This document shows positions 20,873 to 33,806 of a DNA stretch of 64,000 nt, piece after piece; position 1 is the stretch's first letter, and the number at the start of each line of letters is the position of its first letter. Location of the stretch: NCBI RefSeq assembly GCF_019578655.1, contig NC_063260.1:24886888-24950887 (forward strand), given 5' to 3'. A program made the position numbers and the translations under genes. The notes under the pieces were generated by a model, which ran no database searches, was not told the origin of the DNA, and saw nothing but the letters and a program-made list of their open reading frames with translations. This DNA comes from Ricinus communis (lineage: Eukaryota > Streptophyta > Magnoliopsida > Malpighiales > Euphorbiaceae).

Positions 20873-23800
20873 ACTTAGAATTTCAATCTTAATGAAAAAG
20901 AAAAGAATACAAGACAACTCGTAGACATAGCTAAGATTAGAGAATCAGAATGTAATTGTATTTTCTCTCTTCTTTTTTGAGAGAAGAAAAAAAAAAAAAA
21001 AAAAGGCTAGCAAGGAAATGGGCTGCTAAGTAACAGGTAGCCCTTACCCATCTCAAAGGACTTTAGTGTTGGGACTTGAACATAGGAACGTAGTCCCCTT
21101 TCTTGTAAGGCAAACTGAAGTACAAAGTTGGCTTTTAATTATTTGATCATACAAAATACATACTCTTTTATGAGCAATACTACTTTGTCTCACTAATCAT
21201 TACAATTTTACTCCATGAATTTTAAAACTTTTGTTTAAGAGAAGCATTGGACTGAATAGATTTTGCTGGTAAAGAAAAGTGGTTATGGTTTACGGTAGAT
21301 ATTCATACAGATGCATCAAATTGGCTATTAGCATGCTAATTTTTTTTCTTTAAATTGTTGAAGAAATATTAGCATGCTAGTCTTTTGATTCTAGTGTAGA
21401 AATTTATGTCTTGTCAACTGAATAGAAGTAACATTATCATTGTTTTGGTGAAAGAATGAAAAGTAGCCATTGGCAAGGGCTGAGAATAAATGGACTTTTA
21501 GGGAGTTTGCCCGTGACCCTTTTCTGAACTAATCTTTTTGTCTGTTCTGAAGAATCAATTTCTAAATCATACTTTTGGCATGCTTTTCTTCATAAAAAGG
21601 CCTATCTGTAGCTAGCCACTATCTTTACCACTTGCTAACAGACAATTACCAATCTTTTTTAGGATAATACGTTGGGGATAAAGTGTGGCTTAATTACTTG
21701 ATCGATGTAGTTTTCCATTGCTACGCAGCTTCATTTCTATGCAATAGTATTACAGTAAAAGACCGATTTTAAATGATATATTTACACCAATAAGTTGACA
21801 AGATTAAGAAAACAATAATTTTTAACCTAATGTTTTTGTGCTAGTTATTAAATTTAAATAAAATTATTCTAAAAGAACCAATATGGCGGGTCTAATTGCG
21901 AGACACGTTTTGTGAGAATTATATATTCTATTTGCAAGTGGAAATTTCTAATGTATTTGCTTGCAAATTTCCAAGTAATGATGTAGCTAGAGAAACAGAG
22001 CACCGACCAAATGCCAAACAAACAAACAAAAAATATACTCTAGTCGTAGAGGATCAAACACGTGGTTTACTAGTTTTCTACTATCAGTCAATTTGGGGCA
22101 AACCTTGTGCAACCCCAACATCCAACACATTTCAGCCAAACTTTGACTCTGCTTGTTTCTTCATTCTCCAATTAAACTATCTGCAGATTATTTTGACCAA
22201 AAAATGGTCCGAGTTTCCCCACCCCTGACCCATTAAAGAAAATATTTGACCAGGTCTTTTAGTTTGACTCTCTGATGCCACGTGCCATAATCATAATGGT
22301 TTAACTTACACAATTTCACATCAGCAACTTTGTCTGCGTTGGCGGTGATGGTGAAAAATAAAATAAAAGGCCAAAAGGAAAAGGAAGAAAAACTGGCTTG
22401 CATTGCATGTGTCGGCAAGTCGGGGTACGTTATTTATGCGTAGATTCTTGCTTAAGCCATATCTGATATGGGCCTTCACATATTGTCTTGTGACGTTTCT
22501 AACATTTTAATTTCCGTTTTTTCCTTTTTACTACCGTTGATTTCAAGAACCCAAAATACAAACAACTTCACTTCTGTCATTTCTTGACCATGTGATTCAT
22601 TTTATTTATTATATTTATTTTTTTCTAGAAATAAGAGAAGAGTACGGGGTGAGTAGACAAACATGGCAGGCTATGGGATTCTAAGAAGTGTAGTGTTATC
22701 AAGAACTGAAGATTTCTAGGAGATCCCTAGATACGTTTTCAGAAGCTTTGGTTTTTTCTTTTTCTTCTTTTCTTTATAAGATATTTTTCAATGTCCACAA
22801 GGAAACAGAGTGTGTTTGTGTTGGCTTTAATCCGGACCCGTGAACAACCTTTATAGAGAAACGCCATGACGTGATCTCTCTCCTCCTTCTGGGTGGATAT
22901 GGGTCAGCCACACACACTCGCTCCATGACGGTGCATTGTAATGAAGAAATTCCAATTTAAAACTTCTCTCGTTCTAAGAAAAAAAGAAACAAAATTACTT
23001 GCATTATTATACATTTAGAATTCACAAGCAGTTATAAGTAATTTCGAGAGGTTATTGAAATAAATTTGATTTCACTTTAGGTAACATCATATCAAGTAGC
23101 AAACGTATACAAAGGAAAAATCAGCAATAAGCAACAGCAAATCATAATAGCTCAAATCTTTTTCGTATCCAATGAATTAAACCAATTTTGGGCGGGATGA
23201 GATGAGATTCCTGAGAAAGCTATCATTTTCAAGTGGATCTTCTTCCCCTGGTGATAAGATCAATCTATGCGGTGGTCCACTTGGTTATAGGTCCAAGCAG
23301 TGGGTCCTCGAAATGAGAAGGGCATACTAGTCATTTACGGCTGATAACACGGGGGTAATAAAGTAAAAATAAAGGGAGAAGAAGGGAAGGAAGGAGGTTG
23401 TCGTATATGAGAAACGGCAAATGCATAATGTAACGAAAAGTGTGTTTGGAAGAGAGAGAGAGAGAGAGAGAGGAAGGTGGTTCAGCTTCTACTTCCATCT
23501 CCCATGTTTCATTTGCTGTTTTCGATCACCACGCGCATTGACGGACTAATGCTTGCTGTTTCATTTGATTTTTTAACAATTTGATTATACACTTCAATAC
23601 TTTTGCAACTTTTTATATTTCACTGCTGATGACAGTTTGATTGCATCATTATTTTAATGAAAATTAGATCACATAATTTAAATTATTATAGTCTTTCACT
23701 CTAGACATTTAATATGACAATTGTATTTTTGTTTATCAATATCTTCAAAACCAAGTTGATCATAATATAAATTGAGAATTTATAATAGTTAATATAGTGA

Positions 23801-24497
23801 CTAGATAAGTTAAATTTAAATTTAAATATCTCTAGTAATTCAAATATTATTTAAAATCATGTGATTTATTTAACTATTTTATGTTATATATTAAAATAAA
23901 TAAGTTATTTTTTAATTAACATTTTATTTGCCAGTCTGTATTTAATTTATATTAAGAAAGTTAGTTGTTTTATAATTGATATTAATTGTCTTTATTTTTC
24001 ATTAAAATATATTTTGTCAAACAATTTAAATCCCTACTATTTATATTAATTTTATTGGATTATTCATTTTCATTATATATCTTTTAACTATTAAAAATAA
24101 AATTAAAAAATATGATATTACAGTAATATATTAATTTTAAGATTTCAAATTATATTAATAACTAAAAAGTATTCTTTACTATTAATTATCCAATTAAAAA
24201 TATAAAAGTAGACTAAAATGAACAGAAAAGTTAAGAAAAAAAAAAAAGTATTGGTCTTTTCTAGGAAGAGGTAGTAAATGATAAAATATGCGATTGAATT
24301 AAAAATTCGGGAAATGTTGATAATCTTTTTTAGTCATTAAGCCGGTTTATATTCACATCACTGACTACAACAAACAAAGACATCACTACTCTCTCTCTCT
24401 CTCTCTCGGTCTCTCACTTCTCACCTTCAGCGACACGTTCTCTTCTCCTCTTCACTCTCCTTCCTCTCTGCAAATGCATGTATTCCTAAATCACTAA
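20873..24497. other. Intergenic region between kinase and IQD genes
   Basis: Starts with the kinase 3' UTR; there is an A-tract at 20987-21004. The rest is AT-rich with no convincing coding frame. A (GA)n tract lies at 23452-23472, and a (CT)n tract at 24389-24407 lies in the IQD promoter/leader. An open frame at 21896-22228 has no family resemblance. Confidence 0.5.
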
Positions 24498-27400
24498 ATG
24501 GGCAAAGCCTCCAAATGGTTTCGAGCCGTTCTCGGCTTCAAAAAATCCGACCCGGTTCCGCCCCATCAGACCCACCAACACCAACAAACGGCCAATCGTC
24601 CCAAGGAGACAAAAAGGTGGAGCTTCGTGAAATCATACAGAGAGAAAGATAGTAAAAACCACAGCCACAATTACAATCACTCACAACAGCTCACTGCCCA
24701 GGAGGTTTACAATGAAGAGGATCCAAACAAACACGCGATTGCAGTGGCTGCTGCTACGGCAGCAGTTGCGGAGGCGGCCGTTGCAGCCGCTCATGCAGCG
24801 GCGGAGGTTGTTAGGTTGACGAGCAGTAGCGGAAGATGTGTCGCTAATAACAATAACAATACAGCAGTGGCGTACGTGAGCGAAAACAGTAATAGTCACT
24901 GTTGGCGTGAAGATTTAGCTGCTGTTAAAATACAATCCGCTTTTCGAGGCTACTTGGTTAGTTTCTTTATCTATTTTGCCATTCTGTTAATTATGTTCTT
25001 GGTTTCTGTTTAATATTTAAGGCTACAAGTAGTATAATTTTTACGGGATTAGCATTCTTGCCACGTGTCCCTTCTTCTTCTAAAAGTTCTAAGTTACCGA
25101 TCGTTTTCTTCAGAAATATCTCGCAGTTCCTAGCTTTGTGTAGAGGTTAAACACTTTTTCTTTTTCAACTATTTCTTAATTATACTTATTAGTTGAAGTA
25201 ATAAAATTAAAAACCCAGTTGGGGGAGTCTGGATCATTTCAATTTCTATGCGTGAGGAATGCCTAGCAATTAAAAAGCAAAAGACATTGACGTTTTGTTC
25301 TCTTGTTGCTTTTTTTGCTATACATTCTCAGTTCCTGCAAGATTCGAGGTATTATTTTTCTGGAATACTTTCCTACAAATACGGTGTCGTTTCTTTAACT
25401 TTTCCACTCTCTCCGTCGTGTATATATGAGCTGTTCTTTATGTCGATTTGCCCAAAACGATAATCCTTACGAAACCTCTTTCTTATGCATACATCATTTA
25501 CCTTTTTCCTTATATATATCCTTATAATTGATTCTTACTGTTGAAAAATCTCAGGAGCTGTCCCTAACATGCACTTCGGGTGCGCATTGCGCACCATCTC
25601 TAAAACCCGTGTGGACCCGATATGAGGAATTTAACTCCTAACAATTTTTTTTATTCTTCATTTTTTATTGTGTTGCCCTTTTCAAACATTTAATGGACCG
25701 AATTTCTTTTTTGTTTTTGCCTTGTACTTTCAAGATTACATGTTTGTTAGGCAATTATATACATTCGGTTGCTATTAATAGGGTCATTTAGGTAATTGTT
25801 TTGTAGCTAAACCATCTAGTTAATTAATTAAATTAATGAGTTTCTCAATGCCGGTCCATTGGTTTATTTTATTAACCAATCACTCACTATATTAGCTTCA
25901 TGCACCTACCATTTTGTCGCAGGAGCTTAATTTGGGACTAATGGACATTTCCTGATAATAACATATTAACTAGATGCTAACTACACATGACTCTAGCTAC
26001 ATATACAATAAAGAGTGCATAATAGTCTTTATTTTGCTTAAATTTATAAAGGTTTTATGAAGTTTGTAATAAATTCTTTTTTGACTATTATTATTGTAAG
26101 TTGCTCAGCTTTATCCGTGTTATTGATGCCTTTTAGCTTCTTGGTACAGTATAAACCATCTATTTTTGAATAAGGGAAGAAGTTAGGGTGGGTCCAAACA
26201 AGAAAAAGTAGTCCATGTTTCCTTAAGTGTTGTAGATAAATGAATTCTTATAGGGTGAAGCGAAGTTTGGGGTTGGTTGGTTGGGTCCTTTAATATTGGA
26301 ATTATTGTACATATTATAGTCAGAGGCAAGTATTGCTCTTTTTTCTTTTTTACCCACTTAGGGCGGCTAGTGAGATGTCATTGTCTTCTTGATGTATAAT
26401 GCCAGGCATTCATTTCAGACTTTAGATGGAAAGAGATATTCTTTCTTTTATTAAGGTTTCTTTTTTCTTTTGAATTTTTCATGCTGGTGTTGTCATGCTT
26501 TTTTATTTTTATTTTTCTTTTAATTTTTCCCTTGGCGCCATTATTTTCAGAATGTCCTTCAAATTTTAAGTTCTACCAGAAAAAAGAAAAGAAAAGAAAA
26601 GTTTCATATTAATTGTTATTAAATAGATTAGGTATGTGCATATCAAACTGGTTAGTTCATAGTCATCAACTCTGGCTACCACTTTAAATGAGGTGTTGTA
26701 ATTAGTCTGCCTGGTTTGCATAATACAGTCTATCTAATGGTCTTGTGTGTGATGAATCCCGGGTCATGATTTTTGAACATGATTGTAGTTTCAAAGCTAC
26801 CTGCTACTGTTATGGATAATCTTATTTTGGAACTCTGTTAATATAAATCTGGGCATAAAAGAAATGCATACTTTGGTAGTTGCATAAAGAGGACACAAGT
26901 AAAAGTTCTCCAGCTAATAGTGCATCGAATCATCTCTTAATACTATATGATCATAACTAAACTGGCCCATGAGATGCTAATTCTGCTGTTTTGGAGTCTG
27001 GTTATAATTTTGGGCAGTGTGTTTTTCTTTGGGAAGTAGGCAAGGAGGGCTTTGCGAGCTTTAAAGGCATTAGTAAGGCTTCAGGCACTGGTAAGAGGTC
27101 ACATTGAGAGGAAGCGAACTACAGCGTGGCTTCATCGAATGCAAGCATTATTGAAAGCCCAGGCACGAGCACGTGCTGGACGTGCACACATCTCTGAATC
27201 GTCACATTCAAGTAGCAAGTCTTCTCACTTTCACCACCCTGTAAGCAACATTCAATTTTCCCTCCAATGTTTGATTTCTTTTTGCTGGAACTGTTTGAGA
27301 AGTGAATTAATTTTAATACTTTATGGGCTGTGGGCTCCTTTTATTTAAAGCTTGAGACGAACTTTTTATTTTATCTTTAGTTTCTTTTTCTTTTTTGGGT

Positions 27401-28754
27401 TCTAGACAAACTTTATCAATGCATGCGTTAATCTTAAGGTTTTGAATCGATAGGAACTACAGAAGGTGGTTCTAACTCATCAATGGGCCAATGTTATTTC
27501 AATAAATTGCAACTTCTAACATGGCTTCCGTACACATTCTGGCTAGGTGCATCTGAATTGTATTTCTGTGAAAATAATAATTGGTTGGTTAAATGTAGTT
27601 GTGAACACTATTTACATTCCCTGGGGAATTCAGGTTCAAACATTAATCATGATCCTCTTGAACAGTTACCAAGGGCATGTCTATTACTTTCTTGGCCAAC
27701 AAATGGTCAGTGGAATCTATAACTGGTGTTTTGTTTCATTGAATAATTGAATGTGTGAATTAATCATTTTGCTCTTGGATAGACTTGGATTACTGTTTGA
27801 CTTTTGTCAATTAATATGTGCTGTCATTGTGTTTAATCTCTAAAGTACTTGCAGGGTCCACCGACCCCTGAAAAATTTGAACATGCAACCCGAGCTAGGA
27901 GTGGAAAATATGAACAGTCATCAATTCTCAAGGTATCATTGCTTCTCTTTCCGACTGTCTGGTGAATCATTCAATTGTAATAATCCATGCCTGATACACT
28001 CTATTCAAATGTTCAGAGGATTGGATCAAAATCTATTGGCATGGAAATCGGTGATGAAGACAGAGCACACATATCCTTTAATTGGTCAGATCGTCGAATG
28101 GATGAAAGATCATGGGAACAAAGAGTGCCTTCGGCGAGAAGTGGGACCTTAGATGATGAAAAGAGTGACAAGATCCTTGAAATCGATACTGGAAAACCCC
28201 ACTTCACTTCTAAGCGCAGAAACCTTTTTCACTCCCTTCAAACCTCAACCCCAGATCAATATAGCCATAGCTTCACAAATTCAAAAGACTCGATAGTCCA
28301 TCAAACAGTTCCAAGTCCATCATCTTGTGAAGTCCAATCTTTAACACCGTTGAAATTTCCTCGGGAGGATGAGGAGGCCTTGTGCACGGCTGAAAATAGC
28401 CCACAGTTCTATTCTGCATCATCAAGGGGTGGCAGTGGGAGGAGAAGTCCCTTCACTCCTAGTAAGAGTGATGGCTCAACAAGTTTTTTAAGTGGTTATT
28501 CAGACTACTTTCCAAATTACATGTCTTATACTGAATCTTCAAGGGCTAAAGTGAGATCCCTCAGTGCTCCAAAACAAAGGCTGCAATATGAGAGATCAAG
28601 TTCGATGAAAAGGTACTCAATACACGGCTTTGGCGACATAAGATCGAGCAGTGCACAGAGAGCTTCAGCTCTGAGAGCAAGCTTTGCCAGCAAAGCATAC
28701 CCAGGATCTGGTCGATTGGACAAACTTGGAATGCCAATCGGGCAGAGATACTAG
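24498..28754 (+). CDS. IQD: IQD protein (IQ67-domain calmodulin-binding)
   Basis: Scaffold-type protein that binds calmodulin/CaM-like proteins and, in the family, microtubules and kinesin light-chain-related proteins. Four exons: 24498-24956, 27040-27240, 27855-27932, 28017-28754. They give 1476 nt and 491 residues with phase-0 junctions. N-terminus [16 protein letters not shown] is family-typical. An Ala-rich helix (about 94-112) precedes the IQ67 domain at about 141-205, with [11 protein letters not shown] split by intron 1 from [20 protein letters not shown]; a split inside the first IQ motif is the conserved IQD intron. A DUF4005-type C-terminus ([20 protein letters not shown]) lies near 408-427. 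It best resembles the IQD22-25 group. Intron 1 is 2.1 kb. Nothing is missing. Confidence 0.93.
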
Positions 28755-30064
28755 TACTTACTCTTGAAGGACTGTAGTTTTGGGGAGTATAGCTTCTAAT
28801 CTGGCTAACTGATGTGACTTGGTTAATACATAGACTGCTAGTTTGTCTAAGTTGCGTTCTTAAGTTTTTGATGTTAGTTGATATGTGTAATTTGACCAAA
28901 CACTAAGAATCCAATTGTGATATCTCATATTTAAGTGTATCTATTTCCTATATCAAGGCAAGTCTGGCATAGTTTTTAACAGTTGTGCGCAAAAGATGAA
29001 GGTTATCCTAATAATGGTGCTTTGTATTCTAGGATTATGCACACACGGTCGTGTTAAATCATTACAAACAACTTGTAAATCCAGTTCCAGCATGCATTCC
29101 TGATGAGATGATGTACACTTTAGCGTCTATGCTAAAAGATGTTAGTTACTGGGTACTTACCATTAGGTGCCCTTTTTTGGAAGGAGGCCAATCTTATCAA
29201 AACTAGTTGGACCTATTACATATTTGTAGCGTAAGGATGAGGTACGTGAGATTTCCAAGATAGCATTTTTATGAGATTGGCAAGGAAAAATGATGTCGGT
29301 GGTTGTGGTGATAACATGTCCCAACTTCCAGCTCAGAGTCAGAGATAGTACTGGACCCTTGAGGTTACGGAAGAAATGGAAACTGCTCTTCTCCGTTAAC
29401 AATTAATTAGTCACTGGCTGGAAAAATTTACAGAGTGAATAAATTGCACGTGGGTTGTCAATTATTAGCCAAACGTAATCTTTATAAATGATCATGTGTA
29501 ATTACATAGTTATTTATTGGTTCATGTTGATGTTATTTTATGACATAGAAAAACTGCTTCTCTTAAATGTGAATAGCTGACCGCGATTTTGGAACCAAAA
29601 CAAACCTTATTATCTAATGGAAACATTGAGAAATCCTAGGGGATGGTTCTGATTCAGCTATGGCCCCTCACTTCTTCCACTTACCTAAATATTATTTGTA
29701 CTTGGCCTCCTCCTTCTCAGTAAAATGTTGGAGATCTTCTGAAAAGATGCCCTTGTAATTTCTGTACTACCATTGGCTGAATAGTTAACTACTTCTTTTA
29801 ATAGCACAAAGAAAACTACATAATAAAAAGAAAAGTGACTACGTCTACTGTGATCACATATTTAAGGAAAATAAAAAAATTTATTAATTTTTATGTCAGA
29901 AACCAATGATTACACAATCATAAATATGTGAGGACGTGCTTCTACAGTCACTATCCTAATCCTAAATCAAAGAATATAGTAGGTAGATGATATATTAATT
30001 AGAATACAACCAAGAGTTTTCTTCTATGATATACTTGTTTTGGGAACTCCATTGACAACCAAGA
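28755..30064. other. Intergenic region, IQD 3' flank
   Basis: IQD 3' UTR followed by unremarkable AT-rich DNA. An open minus-strand frame at 29163-29402 has no recognised similarity. Confidence 0.45.
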
Positions 30065-30138
30065 GGTGTCGTGGTGTAGTTGGTTATCACGTCAGTCTAA
30101 CACACTGAAGGTCTCCGGTTCGAATCCGGGCGACGCCA
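30065..30138 (+). tRNA. trnV-AAC: tRNA-Val (AAC)
   Basis: Full cloverleaf. Acceptor GGTGTCG pairs with CGACGCC (one G-U). The anticodon stem TCAGT/ACTGA encloses CTAACAC with anticodon AAC at 30099-30101. The T arm is GGTTCGAATCC, which is also a good B box; the A box lies in the D arm. Position 30138 is the discriminator A; no CCA is encoded, as expected for a nuclear gene. A T-run (CCTTTTTG, from about 30161) downstream can end Pol III transcription. No intron. Confidence 0.96.
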
Positions 30139-30525
30139 TCCTTGTATTTTGGATTCCTTTTTGCTGAATTACTCGCTATTGCCATTTCTGTTTTTGCCGG
30201 AGGCAGACGAAAAACCAGCCCACATTCCAAGATGCGAATGAAAAGTCGGCTGCTTACACCACGAATTCTTTGACGGGAATAGAATGAGAAACCATTAACA
30301 TCTATATATAACATTACCTCTTCCTTTTATATCCAAGGTAAAACCCAGTAGCATATACTATTCATGTACAAGTGTAGAAGCATCCCAAACAGATGAACAA
30401 AATAAAATAAATAGAAATCCAAGAACAGGTTAGAGAGTAAACCGGAAAACAAAGAAACAAAATGAATCCAATAACAGGGTTTCCTAAATCTTGTCCACGA
30501 AACAAAAAGGTGCAAGCAAGACTCA
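30139..30525. other. Spacer between tRNA-Val and rhomboid gene
   Basis: Includes the 3' UTR of the minus-strand rhomboid gene. No other feature seen. Confidence 0.45.
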
Positions 30526-32688
30526 TCAGTTATCACACTTCCACTTTGAAGTAGGCACACAACTTAGATAATGGCACCAGCTGCAGTGATCATTTCCATT
30601 CACTCCTCTAAACAGCATCACCAATCCCACTGTAAAACTGCAATGTCCGTCGTCGTAACAGGAAATCATTATGCCAATTCACATAGTTTCAAATCTATAA
30701 CTTGCAATTGTAAACTAAAACAAAAAGTTTCATTCAGCTGATAAGCATCAGAATCAGATCTATCTAGGTCATCCATTTTCATAATGAGAAATATGGCCTT
30801 CATATTAGAACTTACCCAGCAACGAGTAAAACCACGGCAATCAACAAGAATGCATATTGGTAAGCCTTGTGCCTAGACTTTACACGAGCATCAGCAGGGA
30901 GATGCCGGCTCTCATACCACCCAAACTGTGGACGAAGTAATATAACAAAGCCCAGGAAAAATCCAGTCAAGAAACCTCCAATGTGCGCAAAGTTGTCAAC
31001 ATGTGGAAGAATTCCAACAGCCAAGTTGATGGCAATTATGATCACAAGGGTCAATAGAGCTGCAATCTACAAGACCAAGAAAAGAACATGAGTCAAGTAC
31101 AAATACTAGAAACCAGTTTCCACAACTGAAGCTACTAAATTAAGGATTTATAAGAGACCTTATTAGTATAAATTGTCCAGTTAGTAAGAAGCTCTGATAA
31201 CATTGCTCCAAGAAGGCCAAACAAAGCACCAGAGGCACCAACAGAAATATTACGTTGAATAAAAAGGGCAGACAATATACTTCCCCCAAATCCTGCTAAT
31301 AGGTAGATTAGCCCAACTCGCACTGCAAGATTATCCAAAACTCATGTTAGAATGCGTGACAGTTTAACCTGTAAATTTCCTCTTCCTATTTCATGTGAAA
31401 TTTAGAATATCAAAGGAGAACATGTACCAAATCCAAATTGCTGTTCAAGACGAATCCCAATGAAGATTAAGCTGAGCATATTTGCAAGCAGATGAACAAC
31501 TCCTGCATGCAACCACATACAAGTTATTAATCTCCATCCTTGATGCCCATGCACTACCTTGTTCCACTCAAGGGCTCCCATATTTTCCAATCTGCAAAAT
31601 ATTAAAGCTCTGAAGTCACAAGTCTTTCTATTGCAGAAGTACTGAATATAAAAGGCGCCAGAATAAAGAAGCATGATTCTGTGTACTAGATGAATAACTG
31701 TCACCACAAGTGAATTGCAGCATAACAAGCAGAGGAATAATGGTAAAAATCTTCTGGTAATGTCAGTATTATGACTGAAAGAAAACTGCTATAGTTATAC
31801 ACATGGAAAAGTAAAAGAACAAGATTAGAACGCAGCTAGCCTATTACTTATATCACAATACTCCAACAATACTTCAGAATTATCTGCAATGTGCAACAGA
31901 AGCTATCTTATGCAACATAACAAGGATCTACATTGTGCTCGGAAGTAAAATAAAGTATAACAAATTGAAATGAACTACAAGATACCCCAAAGTTTCAAAA
32001 TAGAGCAAGACCAATTCTTTGTTAACTTTGCCTTTGAATGATACTTTAAAATCAATAAACAAATCGCGGTCTATACAAAGAAATCATTAATTAACAATTC
32101 AAGAAAACCATCAATATTCAATTATGGAATTACACAGAAAGTATTAAAAAAAGAAGCAGAAGATTTCGCAGAATTAATAGAACACAGGCAATAAAAATCA
32201 GAACTTTACAACATACACTTCAAATAGATGATGTATCATACACATAAAACCTTTTTAAATTTTCACAAGCCCATTAATCACAATGAAATAAACCTAGTAG
32301 AATGGAAATAATTAATAAGCTAATTCAAAAAAAAAAAAAAAAAAAAAACACATCAGAGAAACAATAAAAATCAAAACTTTGAACATAACAAAAGCACAAA
32401 AACTCACGTGGAAGAAGATGGACCGAACAAAGGGTTCTCTTTCAAAGGCTGAAATGAGAGTCTACCAAGGAATTTAGCCACACAATTACCTTCAAAACCC
32501 AGATTATTTTTGGGGCAATTGTTGACATACATGACAGCAATAAACACAGCAATATTAGCAACAACAAACGTAGGAATTAACCATGATGTCCATTGCTTAT
32601 CAGAGGTTTCTACATAGTAAAAACTTGTATTATTGTTGTAACCTCTATTCTTTGTCACTCTCCCCCTTTCAAGATCCCCACTTGCCAT
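30526..32688 (-). CDS. RBL2: Rhomboid-like intramembrane serine protease
   Basis: Membrane protease that cuts transmembrane substrates inside the bilayer; the plant RBL1/RBL2 type works in the secretory pathway. Exons on the minus strand: 32688-32408, 31591-31428, 31322-31159, 31066-30816, 30637-30526. They give 972 nt and 323 residues with matching phases. The 3' splice site of the last exon was set at CATTGCAG because only that frame gives the conserved end ([16 protein letters not shown]). The cytosolic N-terminus is ~40 residues, the first membrane helix [32 protein letters not shown] carries the His and Asn of the oxyanion region. Catalytic Ser is in GASGALFG and catalytic His in NFAHIGG, so it should be active. 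RBL2 over other RBL members is my best match, not proven. Confidence 0.93.
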
Positions 32689-33170
32689 CTTTTCTCTCTC
32701 TATGTGTGGCTCTTACTCTCTGGGTAAAGATATGAAATTGAACTTGAAAACAATAAAGGGCTGCGAGAGAGTTTATTTATATACGTGTAGGAGTTGGAAA
32801 TTAAAAGAAGTAGCTTGTAAGGGAACTGATGAACGAAATCAGAAGATGCGTTATTTATTAGCTACAGAAAGGAAGTTTCCCTTTTCTTTCACTCTTTTTT
32901 TTTTTTTCCTTCTTTTTTGAGTTTTTTAAGGATTTAACCGTTGCAAGGCAGACAGTCCATATGTAATCCATCTCTCTCGATCTATCTGTACGGTTCGTGA
33001 ATCGTGGTGGGTTTAACTACGTGGGCTTGGCTGTTAACTGTGTCTGGTGGTTTATGCGTCTACTGCGTATTATGCAGCTTTGTTTAGTGGTTTTGATGGA
33101 GTCACCGAACATCACATGCCATGACCAATTGACCATCAATAATAGTTAGTAAAGAGCTTAGATTCCAATT

Positions 33171-33214
<44 letters not shown>

Positions 33215-33774
33215 TCCTGTTTTTAATGGACTGAGTATACCTAACCCTTGAATGGGAAAAGAAAATTCATAGTCTGTTGCAGTTTAAATTTATTCTGATA
33301 TCAAACTTCTCTTTAAAAAAGTTTTATAATTTTGACATGTTTTATCTTGGACAGATAATTGTATTCAGATTAATTTTATGCGACTAATTGTACTTTAAAT
33401 TAACTGAAAATACACATATTTTAAAAGGAAAAATAGATAAAACAAATTAGTCCCGTCATTAGATGATAAATGGGGGTGACGCGATGCCAATTGGAAATAT
33501 GAGAAGGGGACTTAATAACCAAAAGTTGTTAATGGGTGCATTCGACTGCAGCAGTCAAAGATAAATCATAAGTGGAAGTGAAAATTGGTCTGACATAAAT
33601 AATATTTGGTTGCGGACAGAACTAAATATATATATATATCTTCCTCAACTACTGTTATCGTTTCTATTGCAAGAACTTTATACAAATTTGTTAACACAAA
33701 TGATTTAGGTAAGCTGTAATATCCCAATATAAAACTCACCAAAAACTTGGACTTTGTCCACACGGTTTTGTCAC

Positions 33775-33806
<32 letters not shown>

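Noticed and set aside
20987..21004. A-tract after the kinase gene as a retrocopy tail
   Set aside because: The kinase gene has 13 introns, so it is not a retrocopy; the tract is ordinary low-complexity DNA (others occur at 32324, 35288 and 41418).
21896..22228. 110-codon plus-strand open frame
   Set aside because: No family resemblance, no splice context, AT-rich codon use like the surrounding intergenic DNA.
24681..24899. 72-codon minus-strand frame
   Set aside because: Antisense shadow of IQD exon 1.
30087..30314. 75-codon minus-strand frame over the tRNA
   Set aside because: Overlaps the antisense of tRNA-Val; chance frame.
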